Under the pieces are notes generated by a model. The model did not search any database and had not been told where the DNA came from. It saw only the letters and a program-made list of their open reading frames with translations. This document shows, piece after piece, positions 33,843-42,211 of a stretch of DNA of 64,000 nt (its first letter is position 1; every line of letters starts with the position of its first letter). Source of the DNA: Erythrobacter sp. WG. GTDB lineage: Bacteria > Pseudomonadota > Alphaproteobacteria > Sphingomonadales > Sphingomonadaceae. The position numbers and the translations under genes are program-made. Location: the NCBI RefSeq assembly GCF_026586795.1, contig NZ_JAPFGY010000004.1, positions 93,517-157,516 on the forward strand, read 5' to 3'.

Positions 33843-36311
33843 ATGCCGACGAACGACAGCCCGAACTATCCTCTCGGCCCCGACGAGCCCGGGCGGCTGG
33901 CGGCGCTCGCGGCGCTGGGGGTGCTCGGCACGCCGGCCGACGCGGAACTCGACGTCATCACCCGCCTCGCCGCGGACCGCTTCAACACGCAGATCGCGCT
34001 GGTCAGCCTCGTGGATGCCGATCGCCAATGGTTCAAGTCGCGCTTCGGCCTTGCGGCCTCCGAGACCTGTCGCCGCCACAGCTTCTGCACGCATGCCATT
34101 GCCGGCAAGGGCGTGATGATGGTCGGCGATGCGACCCGCGACGAACGTTTCGCCGCCAACCCGCTGGTGCTCGGCCCGCCTTACATCCGCTTCTATGCCG
34201 GCGCGCCGCTGGTGCTGAAGAGCGGCCACGTGATCGGAACGCTGTGCGTCATCGATTCCGCCCCGCGCGAGGGCCTGTGCGCACATGACTGCGGGATCCT
34301 GAAGCTGATGGCGAGCCAGGTCGTCACCTTCCTCGAAGCCCGCGAGATCCGCCAGCAGCAGCGCATCTCGGACCTCATCGCCCGCACCACCACCGACGCC
34401 TTCGTCTGCACCGACGCGCACAGCCGCATCACCTTGTGGAACCGCGGAGCCGAGACAATGTTCGGCTGGAGCGGCAGGGAGGCGATCGGCCAGACGCTCG
34501 ACCTGATTATTCCGGACCGCCACCGGCAAGGCCATCACGCCGGCATTGCTCGCCTGCGCGGGCGCGGCGAGGCGAGGCTGGTCGGCAGCACGGTGGAGGT
34601 TCCCGCGCTCACCAAGGACGGGCGCGAGATCCCGGTCGAGCTCTCGCTCGCGATGTGGCCGGGCGAGGGCGAGGCCTGCGATCAGCCGGCAGGCTTTGCC
34701 GCGATCATGCGCGATGTCTCCGCGCGCAAGGCCGCCGAGGACGAGCGCGCCGCCACCAAGGCGCGGCTCGCCCGGCAGCTTGCCGCCGTCGAGGCTTCTG
34801 ACGACGGCATCGCCATGACCGATGCGGCAGGGCAGTTCATCTTCATGAACCGCGCCCACGCGGCGATGTTCGGCTACGAGGATCCCGCGCTGCTGTTCGG
34901 CCAGCCGTGGAGCGTGCTCTACGACGCGCACGAGGCGCAGCGCATCGCCGAGGAAGCCATGCCGATCCTCTTCGCGCAGGGACAGTGGCGCGGCGACACG
35001 CAGGGCCGCAAGCGCGACGGCACCCCGATCGAGCAGGAGATCGCCCTGTCGCTCTCGCCCGAAGGCGGGATCGTCTGCGTCACCCGCGATGTGGGCGAGC
35101 GGCGCGCCATGGAGCGCGAGAAGGCGCGCCTGCGCGAGCAGCTGATGCTCGCCCAGCGCCAGGAGGTGGTCGGCCAGCTCGCAAGCGGCATCGCCCACGA
35201 TTTCAACAATTTCATCACCGCCATCTCGGGCACGGCGGAACTTCTGCGCAACCTGGGCGACGACCGGGTGCTGCACCATGCGACCCGCATTCAGTCGGCG
35301 GCGGTCACCGCCGCGCGGCTGGTCGAGCGGATGCTGACGCTCGGACGCCGAGTGCCGCATCCCAAGCTGGTCGATCTGTCGCGCATGGCCCGCGACGTGC
35401 GCGATCTCGTCGCGCCAAGCCTTACCGATCCGCTCCACCGCATCGAACTGGCTGTCCCGTCCACGCCGCTGATGGTGCTGACCGACGACACCGAATTGAA
35501 CCAGGTGCTGCTGAACCTCGTCCTCAACGCCCGCGACGCGCTGCGGCTGGGCGAAACCGGGCGCATCCGGCTCGAGGTGCTGACGGGCGAGGGCCGCGCG
35601 CCCGAGGGCAAGCTGGTGATCGGCACGCTGCCGTCGGTCCCTTCGGCGCTGATCCGCATCAGCGACACCGGCTGCGGTATCGCGCCGGAAGAGCTCGGGA
35701 AGGTGTTCGAGCCGTTCTTCACCCGCAAGGGCGAGGCCGGTACGGGCCTCGGGCTTGCCGTCGTCGCCGGGATCATCGCCGGCGCGGGCGGTGCGCTCGC
35801 TATCCAGAGCTGGCCCGGTGTGGGCACGATCTTCGAGGTGTGGTGGCCGCTGCACGCCCAGACCGGCGAGCCCGGCGACGAGGATGGCGCGCTGGCCCCG
35901 CGCGCGGCGTTGCGCGGACGGACGGTGCTGGTGGTCGACGACAATCCGGCCGTGGTCGACACGCTGGTGGCGATGCTCGAGGAGGTCGGCGCCGAGGCGG
36001 GGCCGTGCCTCGACCCGCGCGATGCGGTCACGGCGATCCGCGACGATGCGGCGCTGTGGGATCTCGTTATCACCGATTACGATATGCCGGCGATGAATGG
36101 CGCAGACTTCGCGCGCCGGTTGCGCAAGCTGCGGCCCGATCTTCCGATCCTGCTGCTCACCGCTCTGCCCCGCGTGCACAAGCTGCACCAGAAGCAGGTC
36201 GGACTGTTCGACGGGGTTCTGGGAAAGCCCGCCAGCACCGCCCAACTCGCAGCCGCCGCTGCCGAGGCCATCACTGCTGCCAGGGAAAGAACCACCTCAT
36301 GCGTATCCTGA
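33843..36311 (+). CDS. Soluble hybrid sensor histidine kinase (GAF-PAS-PAS-HisKA-HATPase-REC)
   Basis: An 822-residue cytosolic kinase with no membrane segments. Order: GAF (about 30-165; includes RRHSFCTHAIAG and YIRFYAGAPL), PAS 1 (from about 175; DAFVCTDAHSRITLWNRGAETMFGW), PAS 2 (from about 310; DGIAMTDAAGQFIFMNRAHAAMFGY), HisKA with H452 in GIAHDFNNF, ATPase (NLVLNARDAL, DTGCGIAPEE, GTGLGLAVV) and a C-terminal receiver (VVDDNPAVVD, VITDYDMPAMNG). The HxFNN form is typical of hybrid kinases signalling through receivers. It overlaps the LuxR-type regulator gene by 13 bp. The signal sensed is not evident; two PAS domains suggest a redox or small-molecule ligand. Confidence 0.93.
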   Translation: MPTNDSPNYPLGPDEPGRLAALAALGVLGTPADAELDVITRLAADRFNTQIALVSLVDADRQWFKSRFGLAASETCRRHSFCTHAIAGKGVMMVGDATRDERFAANPLVLGPPYIRFYAGAPLVLKSGHVIGTLCVIDSAPREGLCAHDCGILKLMASQVVTFLEAREIRQQQRISDLIARTTTDAFVCTDAHSRITLWNRGAETMFGWSGREAIGQTLDLIIPDRHRQGHHAGIARLRGRGEARLVGSTVEVPALTKDGREIPVELSLAMWPGEGEACDQPAGFAAIMRDVSARKAAEDERAATKARLARQLAAVEASDDGIAMTDAAGQFIFMNRAHAAMFGYEDPALLFGQPWSVLYDAHEAQRIAEEAMPILFAQGQWRGDTQGRKRDGTPIEQEIALSLSPEGGIVCVTRDVGERRAMEREKARLREQLMLAQRQEVVGQLASGIAHDFNNFITAISGTAELLRNLGDDRVLHHATRIQSAAVTAARLVERMLTLGRRVPHPKLVDLSRMARDVRDLVAPSLTDPLHRIELAVPSTPLMVLTDDTELNQVLLNLVLNARDALRLGETGRIRLEVLTGEGRAPEGKLVIGTLPSVPSALIRISDTGCGIAPEELGKVFEPFFTRKGEAGTGLGLAVVAGIIAGAGGALAIQSWPGVGTIFEVWWPLHAQTGEPGDEDGALAPRAALRGRTVLVVDDNPAVVDTLVAMLEEVGAEAGPCLDPRDAVTAIRDDAALWDLVITDYDMPAMNGADFARRLRKLRPDLPILLLTALPRVHKLHQKQVGLFDGVLGKPASTAQLAAAAAEAITAARERTTSCVS

Positions 36312-36910
36312 TCGCCGACGATCACGAACTGCTGCGCGACGTGCTGCGCTCCTATCTCGAGGCCGAAGGCGGCTTCGCTGTCGAAACCGCCGCCGACCTG
36401 CCGGCCGCGCTTGCCAGCATCGCGGCGGCGGCGGAACCGTTCGATCTGGTGGTGCTCGACTACGGGATGCCCGGCATGGCGGGCTACGATGGTCTCCAGA
36501 AGGCAATCGCCGCCACGTCCGGGCGTCCGGTCGCGCTGATGTCGGGGCTCGCCCCGCCGGGCGTGGCGGAGAAGGTGCTCAGCGTTGGCGCGGCGGGCTA
36601 TCTTCCCAAGACCCTGCCGGCCCGCTCGCTGGTCAACGCGATCCGCTTCATGGCGGCGGGCGAAGTCTATATGCCCCTGGATCTCCATCGCCCTTCGCAA
36701 GCTGCGCTGCCGGCGCCCTCGGGCCTGTCCCCGCGCGAGGTCGAGGTGCTGGCGCGGCTGTGCTCGGGGCAGGCCAACAAGGAGATCGCGCGCGAATTGA
36801 ACCTGCGTGAGCCGACCATCAAGCTCCACGTCAAGACGATCTGCCGCAAGCTCGACGCGAGGAACCGCACCCACGCCGCGATGATCGCGCGCGAGCGGGC
36901 GCTGTGCTGA
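36299..36910 (+). CDS. LuxR/NarL-type response regulator
   Basis: A 203-residue regulator: receiver domain MRILIADDHELLRDVLRSYL with phospho-Asp in LVVLDYGMPGMAGYDGL and Lys in AAGYLPKTLPARSL, then an HTH of the LuxR class (GLSPREVEVLARLCSGQANKEIARELNLREPTIKLHVKTICRKL). The ATG at 36299 lies inside the end of the kinase gene in another frame, so the two are translated together and form a two-component pair. Target genes are unknown. Confidence 0.93.
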   Translation: MRILIADDHELLRDVLRSYLEAEGGFAVETAADLPAALASIAAAAEPFDLVVLDYGMPGMAGYDGLQKAIAATSGRPVALMSGLAPPGVAEKVLSVGAAGYLPKTLPARSLVNAIRFMAAGEVYMPLDLHRPSQAALPAPSGLSPREVEVLARLCSGQANKEIARELNLREPTIKLHVKTICRKLDARNRTHAAMIARERALC

Positions 36911-36920
36911 TCGCCTAGCC

Positions 36921-37601
36921 TTACGGCGCGTGGTGGAGCACCAGCACCGACATGGCGAGCCAGGTGGTGAACATCGCGAGATAGGGCCAGCGGCGCGGCC
37001 ACAGCCGGGCGACCAGCAGCGTCGCCGCCGCCGTCCCGCCGAGCGCCAGCAGCGGCGCCCAGGCCGCAAGCGTGCCGCCATCACCGAGCGCGGAGCGGAC
37101 TGCCATGCTCGCCCATTGCGCGGGTAGCAGCGCGAGCAGCCACGCCGGCAGACGTCCGGGAAGCGCTGCGGCCGTTGCCAGCATCGCCGCCTCGCCCGCA
37201 ACGATCGCCAAAGCGATCCACCAGCCCCTCGGCCCCGCCGAGCGCGCGAACAGCGCACCGCGCGCGGCGAAGCTGAAGCTGGCGACCGCTATCGCGAAAG
37301 CCACCGCCGGCAGGTGGCCGGCAGCCGTCCGCCCGAGCGCAAGCGCGATCAGCACGAGCCCCGCGCCTACCAGCCCTGCGGCCACCATGCCGACGCGCAG
37401 CCGGCCCGTCGCCGCAGCCGCGGTCATGCCGCTCGCCATCAGCCCCACAGCGACCACAGGCGCGGCGCGCGGAGCAAAGGGGAAGGGGTCGGCAGCAACC
37501 GCAAGCAGTGCGAGGGCGGGTGCCGCCGCACCTGCCACGCCCGCCACGGCCCACGCCATTGGCGACCTTGCCTGCGCGGAAGTGTCGATGGGCGCATCCA
37601 T
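36921..37601 (-). CDS. Hypothetical multi-pass membrane protein
   Basis: A 226-residue, very Ala/Leu/Gly-rich protein with about seven hydrophobic segments (for example AWAVAGVAGAAAPALALLAV, MVAAGLVGAGLVLIALALG and the C-terminal YLAMFTTWLAMSVLVLHHAP). No family signature is recognised. The ATG at 37601 leads into a short hydrophilic start; an extension to 37787 would cross the promoter/operator of the divergent methyltransferase gene and is unlikely. It is convergent with the LuxR regulator (10 bp apart). A structural role cannot be inferred. Confidence 0.55.
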   Translation of the reverse strand: MDAPIDTSAQARSPMAWAVAGVAGAAAPALALLAVAADPFPFAPRAAPVVAVGLMASGMTAAAATGRLRVGMVAAGLVGAGLVLIALALGRTAAGHLPAVAFAIAVASFSFAARGALFARSAGPRGWWIALAIVAGEAAMLATAAALPGRLPAWLLALLPAQWASMAVRSALGDGGTLAAWAPLLALGGTAAATLLVARLWPRRWPYLAMFTTWLAMSVLVLHHAP

Positions 37602-37752
37602 GTAGGGATGCCTGCGCAAAGCCGCGCCACTTGTCGAGCGCCCGCGCGTCATCGCCTGTGGCAAAGACACGCGCCTTGCGAGGGATGATGCGGTATGATT
37701 GAGATCAAGGACTCTCGATCCGGGAGTTGACAAACATCCGGCCAGCGTCAAT

Positions 37753-37764
37753 TTGTCCGGACAA
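37753..37764. promoter_or_regulatory. Operator TTGTCCGGACAA, copy 1
   Basis: A perfect 12-bp palindrome 16 bp before the methyltransferase ATG. A TTGACA at 37727-37732 lies 20 bp upstream, so a repressor bound here would cover the -10/start region of a sigma-70-type promoter. The same word recurs at 46997, 60519 and 60561, and with one mismatch at 61363, always before cluster genes. Confidence 0.8.
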
Positions 37765-37779
37765 CTTCGAGGTGCTGCC

Positions 37780-39000
37780 ATGGCCAAGGATCTGCCCCCG
37801 CCCTACACCGCGCTCACGCGCCACGAAATGATGCCGCGCGTGACTCATGACGAGGCGGCGAGGTTCAACTTCCTCACGCACTTCAACCGCTACCTATCCG
37901 GGACCATCGGCGCGGGCAACAAGCTCGCCTACGAGAAGCGCGTGCTCCCCGCTTTCCGCGCCGAGCACGGGCGCGATCCCGAGCACCGCTACGAGGTGCG
38001 CGATGCGATGAACCGCGACGCGTGGCACCGGATGTGGTCGGCGCTCAAGCGCAATTCGATGGAGATGCGCCAGCACTTCGGCCGCCAGGTGGTGCTGCGC
38101 CAATTGGACGAGCTCGACGCGATGGCGCGGCAGTACAACGAGCACTCGGGCCAGCTCGAGCTCGATCCTGCGATCGAGCAGCCGCATTACCAGACCGCGG
38201 TCGACATCCACTGCCAGCCGGGCGGCTACCACGGCGAGGAGCGGCCCGGGGACGTGACCGTGGGCGCCAATTACGACGTCGGCCTCTTCGCCACCACAGG
38301 CGGGGCGCTCGGCGGGCTGAACGACGGGGGCGGACAGGCGGTCGTGAACTGGGTCAAGGCCGAGCGGCCCGACTGGTCGCCCAAGCGCATCCTCGATATC
38401 GGCTGCACCATCGGCCACAATGCCGTGCCGATCGCGCAGGCCTTCCCGGATGCCGAGGTGATCGCCATCGACACCGCCGCCGCGTCGCTGCGCTACGGCG
38501 CCGCCCGCGCCGCGGCGATGGGCGTGCGCAACATCCGCTTCGTGCAGGCCTCGGGCGAGGACCTGGCGCGCTGGACGGATGGCCATTTCGACTGGGTGCA
38601 GACCACCATGTTCCTGCACGAGCTTTCGACCAAGGCGATGCCGCGAATCCTCGCCGAGGCGCACCGCGTGCTCGCGCCGGGCGGGCTGATCCTCCATATC
38701 GAGCAGCCGCAATATTCGGACGCGATGCCCCTGTTCGAGCAGTTCATGCGCGACTGGGATGCCTTCAACAACAACGAGCCCTTCTGGTCGGCGATGCACG
38801 GGCAGGACTTGAAGCAGGTGATGGCCGATGCCGGCTTCCCGCAGGACGCGCAGTTCGTCGCCGGGGTTCGCGCCGTCGTCGACCCGGCGATCTTCCCGCC
38901 CTCGCCGGACGAGGGCAAGGAGGACTACGGCCGCGCCGCGATCTGGAACGCCTACGGGGCGTGGAAGCCGCTTGCGGCCGAAACGCAGGTGGCGGCGTGA
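37780..39000 (+). CDS. Class I SAM-dependent methyltransferase
   Basis: A 406-residue protein in two parts. Residues 1-200 are helical and unlike common methyltransferases. From about 205 the Rossmann methyltransferase domain is clear: RILDIGCTIGHNAVPIAQAF (SAM motif I), AEVIAIDTAAASLRYG, FDWVQTTMFLHELS (motif IV) and VLAPGGLILHIEQP (motif VI). The substrate is unknown. It is the first gene of a unit behind operator copy 1, with the downstream GTG overlapping its stop, so its product probably modifies the cluster's substrate or a binding partner. Confidence 0.85.
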   Translation: MAKDLPPPYTALTRHEMMPRVTHDEAARFNFLTHFNRYLSGTIGAGNKLAYEKRVLPAFRAEHGRDPEHRYEVRDAMNRDAWHRMWSALKRNSMEMRQHFGRQVVLRQLDELDAMARQYNEHSGQLELDPAIEQPHYQTAVDIHCQPGGYHGEERPGDVTVGANYDVGLFATTGGALGGLNDGGGQAVVNWVKAERPDWSPKRILDIGCTIGHNAVPIAQAFPDAEVIAIDTAAASLRYGAARAAAMGVRNIRFVQASGEDLARWTDGHFDWVQTTMFLHELSTKAMPRILAEAHRVLAPGGLILHIEQPQYSDAMPLFEQFMRDWDAFNNNEPFWSAMHGQDLKQVMADAGFPQDAQFVAGVRAVVDPAIFPPSPDEGKEDYGRAAIWNAYGAWKPLAAETQVAA

Positions 39001-39365
39001 GCGCGCCCGATGCGCCGCTCGACTGGGTCGAGCTTTCCGGCCGCCGCGCCAAGGGCCGCCGCCCCGACTACTTCGACAACCCCGCGCTCGACCGGCTCTA
39101 TTCGACCGTCTTCGCGCTCGCCGCGGAGGTTTCGGCGCTGCGCGAGCGACAGGACACGATCGAGCGCCTGCTTGATGCCAAGGGCACGCTGAGCCGCGCC
39201 GACATCGAGGCCTATGAGCCCGACCGCGCGGCGGGCGAGGAGCGCGGCCTTGCCACCCGTGCCTATGTCGCGCGGATCATGCGCGGCTTCCAGCAGGAGG
39301 TCGAGGCGCTGGAGGCGAGCGACCCGCCGATCATGGACGTGGTCGAGCGGCTCTCGCGCGAATAG
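38997..39365 (+). CDS. Hypothetical protein, helical, cluster-specific
   Basis: A 122-residue, charged protein without signal peptide or membrane segments. LYSTVFALAAEVSALRERQDTIERLL near residue 35 is a likely coiled coil; the C-terminus RGFQQEVEALEASDPPIMDVVERLSRE is also helical. No family is recognised. The GTG start overlaps the methyltransferase stop (GTGA), so the two are translationally coupled and may form a complex. Confidence 0.6.
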   Translation: MSAPDAPLDWVELSGRRAKGRRPDYFDNPALDRLYSTVFALAAEVSALRERQDTIERLLDAKGTLSRADIEAYEPDRAAGEERGLATRAYVARIMRGFQQEVEALEASDPPIMDVVERLSRE

Positions 39366-39432
39366 CGGCTTCGGGCTGAGGGGGCTGCGCGAAGGGACGC
39401 GCGCTGCCTCCGAAGGGGCCAAAGGGGGGATC

Positions 39433-40125
39433 ATGGAATTTCTGATCGACAATGAACTCGCCATCCTGCGCTGGGTGCACATCCTCGCGATGGTCTACTG
39501 GCTGGGCGGCGAATGGGGCGTGTTCCAGACGAGCTACAACGTCACCAACCCCGCGCTCGCGCTCGACGAGCGGCGGCGGCACATGGAGACCGCCTACCGT
39601 ATCGACATCCTCGCGCGCACCGGCATCGTGCTGCTGCTCCCGCTGGGGCTGCACATGGGCAAGCTCTACGGCTTCGTGCCGGTGCTTGAAGGCGCGGGCG
39701 TGTGGTGGATGTGGCTGTTCTTCGCTGTCTGGCTGGCGATGACCTGGACGGCCTTCCTAAAGCGCGAGACCGATCTCGGCATCGCCGTCACCAAGGCCGA
39801 GGAGCTGCTGCGCTACCCGCTCATCGCCGGGCTGTTCCTGGTGGTGGGCCTCGCCCTCGCCGGCAAGGGGCCGGTGGAGGTGGGCGAGGGGAGCCACTGG
39901 TACCCGGCCAAGATGGGCCTCTACGCCTTCGCCCTGTGCATCGGCCTGTTCCTGAGGGTGGTGATGCGCCGCTGGACCGCGCGCTTCCGCATCCTCGCAG
40001 CCGGGCCCGACGCCGCGCAGGAGGCCGCGCTCGCCCGCGAGATCGCGCAGGCGCGGATCGCCGCCTACATCTACTGGGTGACGATCGCCTCGGTGTGTTT
40101 CCTGGGCTCGGTGAAGCCGTTCTGA
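39433..40125 (+). CDS. Integral membrane protein, cluster family with FLGxVKP end (copy 1)
   Basis: A 230-residue protein with about six membrane helices. LAILRWVHILAMVYWLGGEWGVFQ at the start places a His and a Trp in helix 1, and the C-terminus is YWVTIASVCFLGSVKPF. The protein encoded at 60640-61314 has the same plan, with VYAHLLLFVLWLGADVGVF at the start and LLATAFLGNVKPQ at the end. These are paralogues of an unnamed family; helix-1 His and Trp-Leu-Gly resemble haem-anchoring membrane proteins of the CopD/DUF2214 type, but that is speculative. It could be a quinone/electron-transfer partner for the oxidases of the cluster. Confidence 0.65.
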   Translation: MEFLIDNELAILRWVHILAMVYWLGGEWGVFQTSYNVTNPALALDERRRHMETAYRIDILARTGIVLLLPLGLHMGKLYGFVPVLEGAGVWWMWLFFAVWLAMTWTAFLKRETDLGIAVTKAEELLRYPLIAGLFLVVGLALAGKGPVEVGEGSHWYPAKMGLYAFALCIGLFLRVVMRRWTARFRILAAGPDAAQEAALAREIAQARIAAYIYWVTIASVCFLGSVKPF

Positions 40126-40143
40126 GGTGAAGGGAGGCGCAGC

Positions 40144-40455
40144 GTGGCAGCCTACATGATCATCATCGCCAGGGTCCACGACCGCGAGGCCTTTGTCGCA
40201 GGCTACGGCGCGGCCGCAGCGGCGCTCATCCCCCGCTTCGGCGGCGAATACCTGCTGCGCGGCCCCGGCGCGGCACTGCTCGAGGGCGACTTTGGCGAGG
40301 GGGCCTCGGTGGTCATCTCCAAGTGGCCCGATCGCTCCGCGGCGCAGGCCTTCTGGGACAGCCCCGAATATGCCGAGGTCAAGCGCCTGCGCGAGGGCCT
40401 TGCCGACGTGCAGGTGATCCTCGTCGACGGGCCGGAGCTGGGTGCCGCGCCCTAG
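40144..40455 (+). CDS. DUF1330-family protein
   Basis: A 103-residue ferredoxin-like alpha/beta barrel protein: MAAYMIIIARVHDREAFVAGYG, GGEYLLRGPGAALLEGDFGEGASVVISKWPDRSAAQAFWDSPEYAEVKRLREG. This is the DUF1330 pattern, related to dimeric alpha-beta barrel mono-oxygenase or isomerase folds. A GTG start follows GAAGGGAGGCGC. It is the last gene of the copy-1 unit and meets the VOC gene tail to tail with 4 bases of overlap. A secreted relative is encoded at 51456. Confidence 0.87.
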   Translation: MAAYMIIIARVHDREAFVAGYGAAAAALIPRFGGEYLLRGPGAALLEGDFGEGASVVISKWPDRSAAQAFWDSPEYAEVKRLREGLADVQVILVDGPELGAAP

Positions 40456-41033
40456 TCAGCGAGGATCTGGTTCAGCTCGACGAGGATCCCGTCGGGGTCG
40501 AAGAAGTTGCAGCCCATCACCCGGATGTCCTTGCCCCCGTTTCTTCCGGGGTAGACCTGGAGCCGCGCCTCGGCAGTGAAGGTCACGCCGGGCACGCCCT
40601 TGACCTTCTCGCAGCGCGCCTTCGCATCGTCGGTGTTGAGCACCAGCACCACGTCGCCCGGCCCCATCCGCTTGGGGTACTCGCCTGCCGGGATCGGCGG
40701 ATCGGTCCACTGCATGAGGCCGAGCCAGCCGACCCACGGATCGTTGGCGTTGAGCAGCACCAACCGCGCCTTCGCGCCCGGTTCGCCTGCGGGAAGCGCG
40801 ACGCCCGAGGTCTCGACCACGGTGTCGTAATTGGTCTGTAGCCCGATCACGTCGCGGTAGAGCGCCAGGGACTTCTCCATGTCGCGCACTATGATCGTCG
40901 CGCGGCGGATGTCGGTGGGAAGGCGCTGGGCCAGCTTCTCGACGCCTGCGGCCTTGGGGGCGGGCGCTTGCTGTGCATGGGCACAGCCCGCCAGCAACGC
41001 GGCGATCGCCGCTCCGAACAGGATGTTTCTCAT
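40452..41033 (-). CDS. VOC-superfamily (glyoxalase-like) lipoprotein
   Basis: A 193-residue protein with an unusual combination: a lipoprotein signal (IAALLAGCAHAQ, lipobox LAGC at residues 14-17), then a vicinal-oxygen-chelate domain: RRATIIVRDMEKSLALYRDVIGL, VLVLNTDDAKARCEKVKGVPG, and MGCNFFDPDGILVELNQIL (metal Glu near the end). VOC enzymes include dioxygenases, epimerases and isomerases; a membrane-anchored exported form suggests action on a substrate in the periplasm. It is coupled (ATGA) to the CaiB-type transferase and is the last gene of the leftward unit. Confidence 0.85.
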   Translation of the reverse strand: MRNILFGAAIAALLAGCAHAQQAPAPKAAGVEKLAQRLPTDIRRATIIVRDMEKSLALYRDVIGLQTNYDTVVETSGVALPAGEPGAKARLVLLNANDPWVGWLGLMQWTDPPIPAGEYPKRMGPGDVVLVLNTDDAKARCEKVKGVPGVTFTAEARLQVYPGRNGGKDIRVMGCNFFDPDGILVELNQILAD

Positions 41034-42211
41034 GCGCTCTCCTCCACTGCGCCCGAACTGATCAGTTCCGCGATCCGCGCCTCGTCGTAGCCCAGCCCTG
41101 CCAGCACCGCGCGGGCATCGCGCCCCGGCTTCGGCAGTTTCTGCGGGGCGCCGATGCGCTTGCCGTCCATCTCCAGCGGGATGGTCGGCAGGCGCACAAG
41201 GGTGCCGTTGTCGAGCGTCACGTCCTCGAGCCCGCCGTGCTGCAAGTGGGGATCGTCGAACATGTCCTCGGGCCGCCCGATGGGGGCGAAGGGCAGGCCC
41301 GTGCCGTCGAGCTTCGCGATCACCTCGGCCCTGGTCATCCTGCCGATCATCTCGCGGATGACCGGCAGGATACGCTCGCGGGCTTTCACACGAGCGTTGT
41401 TGACCCGGAGGCCCTCGTCGGCCCACAAGTCGTCGAGCGCGAAAAGCTTGCAGAACTTCTCCCACAGCGCGTCCGTGACGACGCCGATGAACACCGGATC
41501 GTCGCGCGTCTCGAAGACGTCGTAGATCGCCCAAGCCGAGACGCGCGCGGGCATGGGGGCGGCAGGCGTGCCGGTGACCGCATATTGCGCCATGTGCTGC
41601 CCGACGAGGTAGATGGTGGTCTCGAACAGGCTGGCGGTGACCTTCTGGCCCCTGCCGGTGCGGTGGCGTTCCTCGAGCGCGGCGAGGATGCCGATCACGC
41701 CGAACATCCCGCCGGTCACGTCGATCACGCTCGCGCCGGCGCGCAAGGGGCGGCCCGGCGGGCCGGTCATGTAGGCGAGCCCGCCCATCATCTGCGCGAC
41801 CTCGTCGAGCGCGGTGCGGTTCTCGTAGGGGCCGGGGAGGAAGCCCTTCTCGCTGCAATAGATGAGCTGCGGATTGGCCGCCGCGCAGGCCTCGTGGCCG
41901 AGGCCGAGGCGTTCGAGCGCGCCGGGACGGAAGTTCTCGACGAGGACGTCGGCGCCGGCGACGAGGTCCTTGGCGACGGCAAGCCCGGCCTCACTCTTCA
42001 GGTCGAGGCAGATCGACTGCTTGCCGCGGTTGTACATCGGGAAATAGCCCGCACCCGAGCCGATCAGGCGGCGCGTCTGGTCCCCGCCGATGGGTTCGAC
42101 GCGCACCACCTCGGCGCCGAGCCCGGCGAGGATGTGGCCGACGGTCGGCCCCATCACCATGTGGGTGAACTCGACGACGCGGAGACCTGCGAGCGGGGTC
42201 GGCGCGCTCAT
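41030..42211 (-). CDS. Class III CoA-transferase (CaiB/BaiF family)
   Basis: A 393-residue enzyme. LAGLRVVEFTHMVMGPTVGHILAGLGAEVVRVE and RGKQSICLDLKSEAG are family signatures. The catalytic Asp is expected in the ENRTALDEVAQMMGGLAYMTG segment. Family III transferases move CoA between a donor such as succinyl-CoA and an acceptor acid; members of the family activate citramalate. Sitting between VOC and lyase genes with 4-base overlaps on both sides, it probably forms the CoA ester cleaved by the lyase. The start at 42211 is at the end of the lyase gene. Confidence 0.92.
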   Translation of the reverse strand: MSAPTPLAGLRVVEFTHMVMGPTVGHILAGLGAEVVRVEPIGGDQTRRLIGSGAGYFPMYNRGKQSICLDLKSEAGLAVAKDLVAGADVLVENFRPGALERLGLGHEACAAANPQLIYCSEKGFLPGPYENRTALDEVAQMMGGLAYMTGPPGRPLRAGASVIDVTGGMFGVIGILAALEERHRTGRGQKVTASLFETTIYLVGQHMAQYAVTGTPAAPMPARVSAWAIYDVFETRDDPVFIGVVTDALWEKFCKLFALDDLWADEGLRVNNARVKARERILPVIREMIGRMTRAEVIAKLDGTGLPFAPIGRPEDMFDDPHLQHGGLEDVTLDNGTLVRLPTIPLEMDGKRIGAPQKLPKPGRDARAVLAGLGYDEARIAELISSGAVEESA

